NCBI GenBank assembly: GCA_052118065.1
Contig: JBQKHY010000002.1
Span: 124,001-188,000, forward strand
Origin: Ruminococcoides sp052118065
GTDB taxonomy: Bacteria > Bacillota > Clostridia > Oscillospirales > Acutalibacteraceae
Direction of reading: 5' to 3'
Length of the DNA stretch: 64,000 bases
Shown here: piece by piece, positions 62,371-64,000 of the stretch
Position numbering within the stretch: the first letter of the stretch is position 1
How the letters are laid out: each line of letters starts with the position of its first letter
Program-made: the position numbers and the translations under genes
Notes under the pieces: model-generated
Databases searched by the model: none
What the model was told of the DNA's origin: nothing
The model's input: the letters and a program-made list of their open reading frames with translations, nothing else

Positions 62371-62387
62371 TTGCCTATTATAGGCAA
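62371..62387 (+). repeat. hairpin downstream of the CAP gene
   Basis: TTGCCTA (62371-62377) pairs with TAGGCAA (62381-62387), 3-base loop. A second small palindrome TCTTAT-AC-ATAAGA follows at about 62391-62404. Neither has a T-run. Confidence 0.4.
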
Positions 62388-62415
62388 AAGTCTTATACAT
62401 AAGATTTATTTCCTG

Positions 62416-62451
62416 AAGGGTTGCTTCTGGTGTGTTGGTGGGGCAACCCTT
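62416..62451 (+). terminator. weak terminator after the CAP gene
   Basis: AAGGGTTGC (62416-62424) pairs with GCAACCCTT (62443-62451), 18-base loop, poor T-run. Confidence 0.45.
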
Positions 62452-62561
62452 TCGTTATGCTAATTAGTTTTTATCAATTTGTCAATCTAATGTGGAAAAC
62501 ATTTCTAAATAATACTAGATGACAGATTTTACATCATATGAATTATATAGGTAGGTGAAAA

Positions 62562-63344
62562 ATGATATTACAAGGTTTAATAATTATTTTAATTCCCTTT
62601 TTGGGAACTTCACTTGGTTCGGCATTGGTGCTGTTTTCTAAAAATCAGCTAAATCCAAAACTGCAAAAATTTATGCTTGGATTTGCATCGGGGATAATGA
62701 TTGCTGCATCTGTGTGGTCACTGTTAATTCCGTCAATGAAACTTGCTGAGGATAAGGGAATAGTAAAGTATATTCCTGCAAGTGTGGGATTTTTGTTAGG
62801 TATAGGTTTTTTGTTGTTGCTGGATAGTGTAATTCCTCATCTTCATTTGGATAGTAATCAACCTGAGGGTGTAAAGTCCGGTCTTTCAAAAAGTACAATG
62901 CTTGTTCTTGCAGTTACATTACATAATATTCCTGAGGGTATGGCAGTAGGCATTACCTTTGCAAGTGCAATGATGAAGGACACAAGTATCTCAATAGCCG
63001 GTGCTTTTTCTTTGGCAGTTGGTATAGCAATTCAGAATTTTCCGGAAGGTGCAATAATTTCTTTACCGTTAAAGGATAGAGGAATGAATAAGGGAAAGTC
63101 ATTTGTTATGGGTGTACTTTCCGGTGTAGTTGAGCCTATGGGTGCAGTGCTTACATTAGTTTTTGCAAGTATTATAAGTTCAATATTGCCTTACTTTTTA
63201 TCCTTTGCTGCCGGTGCTATGATTTATGTTGTAACTGAGGAGCTTATTCCTGAGTCACAACAAGGTAAACATTCTAATATCGGTACAATCGGTGTTGCAG
63301 TAGGCTTCGTTGTTATGATGGTGCTTGACTCAGCATTTGGATAA
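62562..63344 (+). CDS. ZIP family metal transporter (ZupT-like)
   Basis: A 260-residue eight-helix ZIP permease for divalent metal uptake (usually Zn, Fe or Mn). The two metal-binding motifs are clear: VTLHNIPEGMAVG (helix 4) and AIQNFPEGAIISLPL (helix 5). A short His-containing loop (PHLHLDSNQPEG) lies between helices 3 and 4. RBS AGGTGA lies before the ATG at 62562. A stand-alone gene; the DtxR-type regulator at 47.9 kb could control it, but that is speculation. Confidence 0.93.
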   Translation: MILQGLIIILIPFLGTSLGSALVLFSKNQLNPKLQKFMLGFASGIMIAASVWSLLIPSMKLAEDKGIVKYIPASVGFLLGIGFLLLLDSVIPHLHLDSNQPEGVKSGLSKSTMLVLAVTLHNIPEGMAVGITFASAMMKDTSISIAGAFSLAVGIAIQNFPEGAIISLPLKDRGMNKGKSFVMGVLSGVVEPMGAVLTLVFASIISSILPYFLSFAAGAMIYVVTEELIPESQQGKHSNIGTIGVAVGFVVMMVLDSAFG

Positions 63345-63356
63345 TTTCTAAATTTA

Positions 63357-63402
63357 AAACCACTAAACTATAGGTAATCTGCCTTTGGTTTAGTGGTTTT
63401 TG
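63357..63402 (+). terminator. terminator after the ZIP gene
   Basis: 12-bp outer stem (63357-63368 with 63388-63399) plus an inner AGGTA/TGCCT stem, then T-rich TTTTTGTTTTG. Confidence 0.82.
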
Positions 63403-63475
63403 TTTTGTTTGCATTATTTAAAATTTGTGAATATAGATTGAAAAATAAAATTAAAACAAAAAATTGAAAAATCCC

Positions 63476-63505
63476 TTGATATTTTGAAAACAAATGATAT
63501 ATAAT
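63476..63505 (+). promoter_or_regulatory. candidate eno promoter
   Basis: TTGATA (63476-63481), 18-bp spacer, TATAAT (63500-63505). It gives a leader of about 135 bases. Confidence 0.6.
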
Positions 63506-63511
63506 AAATGC

Positions 63512-63621
63512 AGTTAGCAGAGACTAACTTAAATAAATATTACAGACAATCTATGTATTTTTACTTAACTTTTTTCTTTGATTTGTTTGAGTTTCCGAAA
63601 GGGAGTGCTTACCTTTCGGAA
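63512..63621 (+). promoter_or_regulatory. structured 5' leader of eno
   Basis: A first stem AGTTAG/CTAACT (63512-63517 with 63524-63529) at the predicted RNA 5' end, and a perfect 10-bp stem TTCCGAAAGG (63593-63602) with CCTTTCGGAA (63612-63621). A small CTCT...AGAG pairing then reaches the RBS AGGAGAG at 63636. No known riboswitch class is recognised. Confidence 0.5.
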
Positions 63622-63647
63622 GGTTCTCTGTCTTAGGAGAGTGTTAA

Positions 63648-64000
63648 ATGAATAATTTAGAAATTACTAAAGTTGTAGGTAGAGAAATCCTTGATTCAAG
63701 AGGTAATCCTACAGTTGAAGCAGAGGTTACTCTTGCTGATGGTACAGTTGCCAGAGGTACTGCTCCAAGTGGTGCATCTACAGGTGAATTTGAGGCTTTG
63801 GAACTTAGAGATGGCGACAAAGAAAGATACCTTGGCAAAGGTGTTTTGAAAGCCGTAGAAAATATTAATACAATTATTCAAGATACAGTAAAGGGTCTTG
63901 ATGCATCAGATATTTATGCAGTTGATGAAGAGGACTGGGAAGGTTGGCAGGTTCTTACTAAAGAACTTGGCGATAAGGTTCAGCTAGTTGGTGATGACCT
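63648..64000 (+). CDS. eno: enolase with an apparent large in-frame internal deletion (3' end outside window)
   Basis: Enolase converts 2-phosphoglycerate to PEP. The start is normal: ITKVVGREILDSRGNPTVEAE, then the mobile loop APSGASTGEFEALELRDGD and KGVLKAVENIN, to LDASDIYAVD at residues 84-93. The next residues are EEDWEGWQVLTKELGDKVQLVGDDL, which in normal enolases stands near residue 295-318. The frame is open across the join at about 63921-63932. About 200 codons, including the catalytic Glu pair and two metal ligands, are missing, so this copy should be inactive. RBS AGGAGAG lies before ATG 63648. The frame runs off the window. Confidence 0.85.
   Translation, partial: MNNLEITKVVGREILDSRGNPTVEAEVTLADGTVARGTAPSGASTGEFEALELRDGDKERYLGKGVLKAVENINTIIQDTVKGLDASDIYAVDEEDWEGWQVLTKELGDKVQLVGDD

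Overview
The window is AT-rich chromosomal DNA from a low-GC Firmicute, most likely a Clostridia member of the Ruminococcaceae/Oscillospiraceae type. Reasons: ylxM-ffh-rpsP-khpA, era-yqzL-recO and a Gram-positive dcw cluster (mraZ to ftsZ with a PASTA-domain PBP); class 2 galT; a DUF6472-like small Cys protein; many lysine-rich secreted proteins with Ig/Fn3/BspA folds; and an alpha/beta-type small acid-soluble spore protein, which points to a spore former. I saw no rRNA, tRNA, CRISPR array, prophage, transposase or defence island. Most of the window is housekeeping core with a few accessory surface-protein loci.

Layout. 1-1.9 kb (+): end of UDP-glucose dehydrogenase, a small Cys protein and a membrane acyltransferase (surface polysaccharide end). 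1.9-7.7 kb (-): phoH-ybeY, then era-yqzL-recO-mutS2 (ribosome maturation and DNA repair). 8.0-17.6 kb (+): ylxM-ffh, rpsP-khpA, rimM-trmD, a His-less HPr paralogue, uvrC, rsmD-coaD and a coiled-coil gene; a GT-C glycosyltransferase lies antisense between khpA and rimM. 17.9-29.8 kb (+): mraZ-rsmH-ftsL-PBP-mraY-ftsW-murG-murA-ftsQ-ftsZ, without murC/D/E/F or ftsA. 30-32.6 kb: a DUF2520 oxidoreductase with panB-panC. 32.7-38.4 kb: tandem Fn3 secreted proteins, a TM2 protein, an SLC13 permease and a BspA-like protein. 38.5-46 kb: a LacI regulator divergent from a complete Leloir operon (GPH transporter, galK, galE, galT, galM). 46.4-50.7 kb: an Ig-like secreted protein, a DtxR-type repressor, the SASP, a frameshifted membrane-protein gene and a single-pass membrane protein. 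50.7-56 kb: pyrC-pyrE-pyrF and serC-serA. 56-64 kb: a cohesin-like/BIG2 protein, a NagZ lipoprotein, an EF-G-like GTPase, a CAP-domain protein, a ZIP transporter and the start of eno.

The groups fit together as a growth and division core: protein export (SRP), ribosome and tRNA maturation, lipid II synthesis and septation, pantothenate/CoA (panB, panC, coaD), pyrimidine, serine and galactose metabolism. Promoters of the TTGNNN-N17-TATAAT type and strong hairpin terminators divide the window into short units.

The most striking observations are: an enolase reading frame that jumps in frame from about residue 92 to the motif normally near residue 295; a small membrane-protein gene broken by two compensating homopolymer frameshifts; an HPr homologue with Arg15 instead of His15 but Ser46 kept; an EF-G paralogue lacking the catalytic His and NKxD; a perfect 15-bp palindrome inside the lacI promoter; and a 12-bp inverted repeat pair flanking the EF-G-like promoter. 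I did not find a clearly new multi-gene system.
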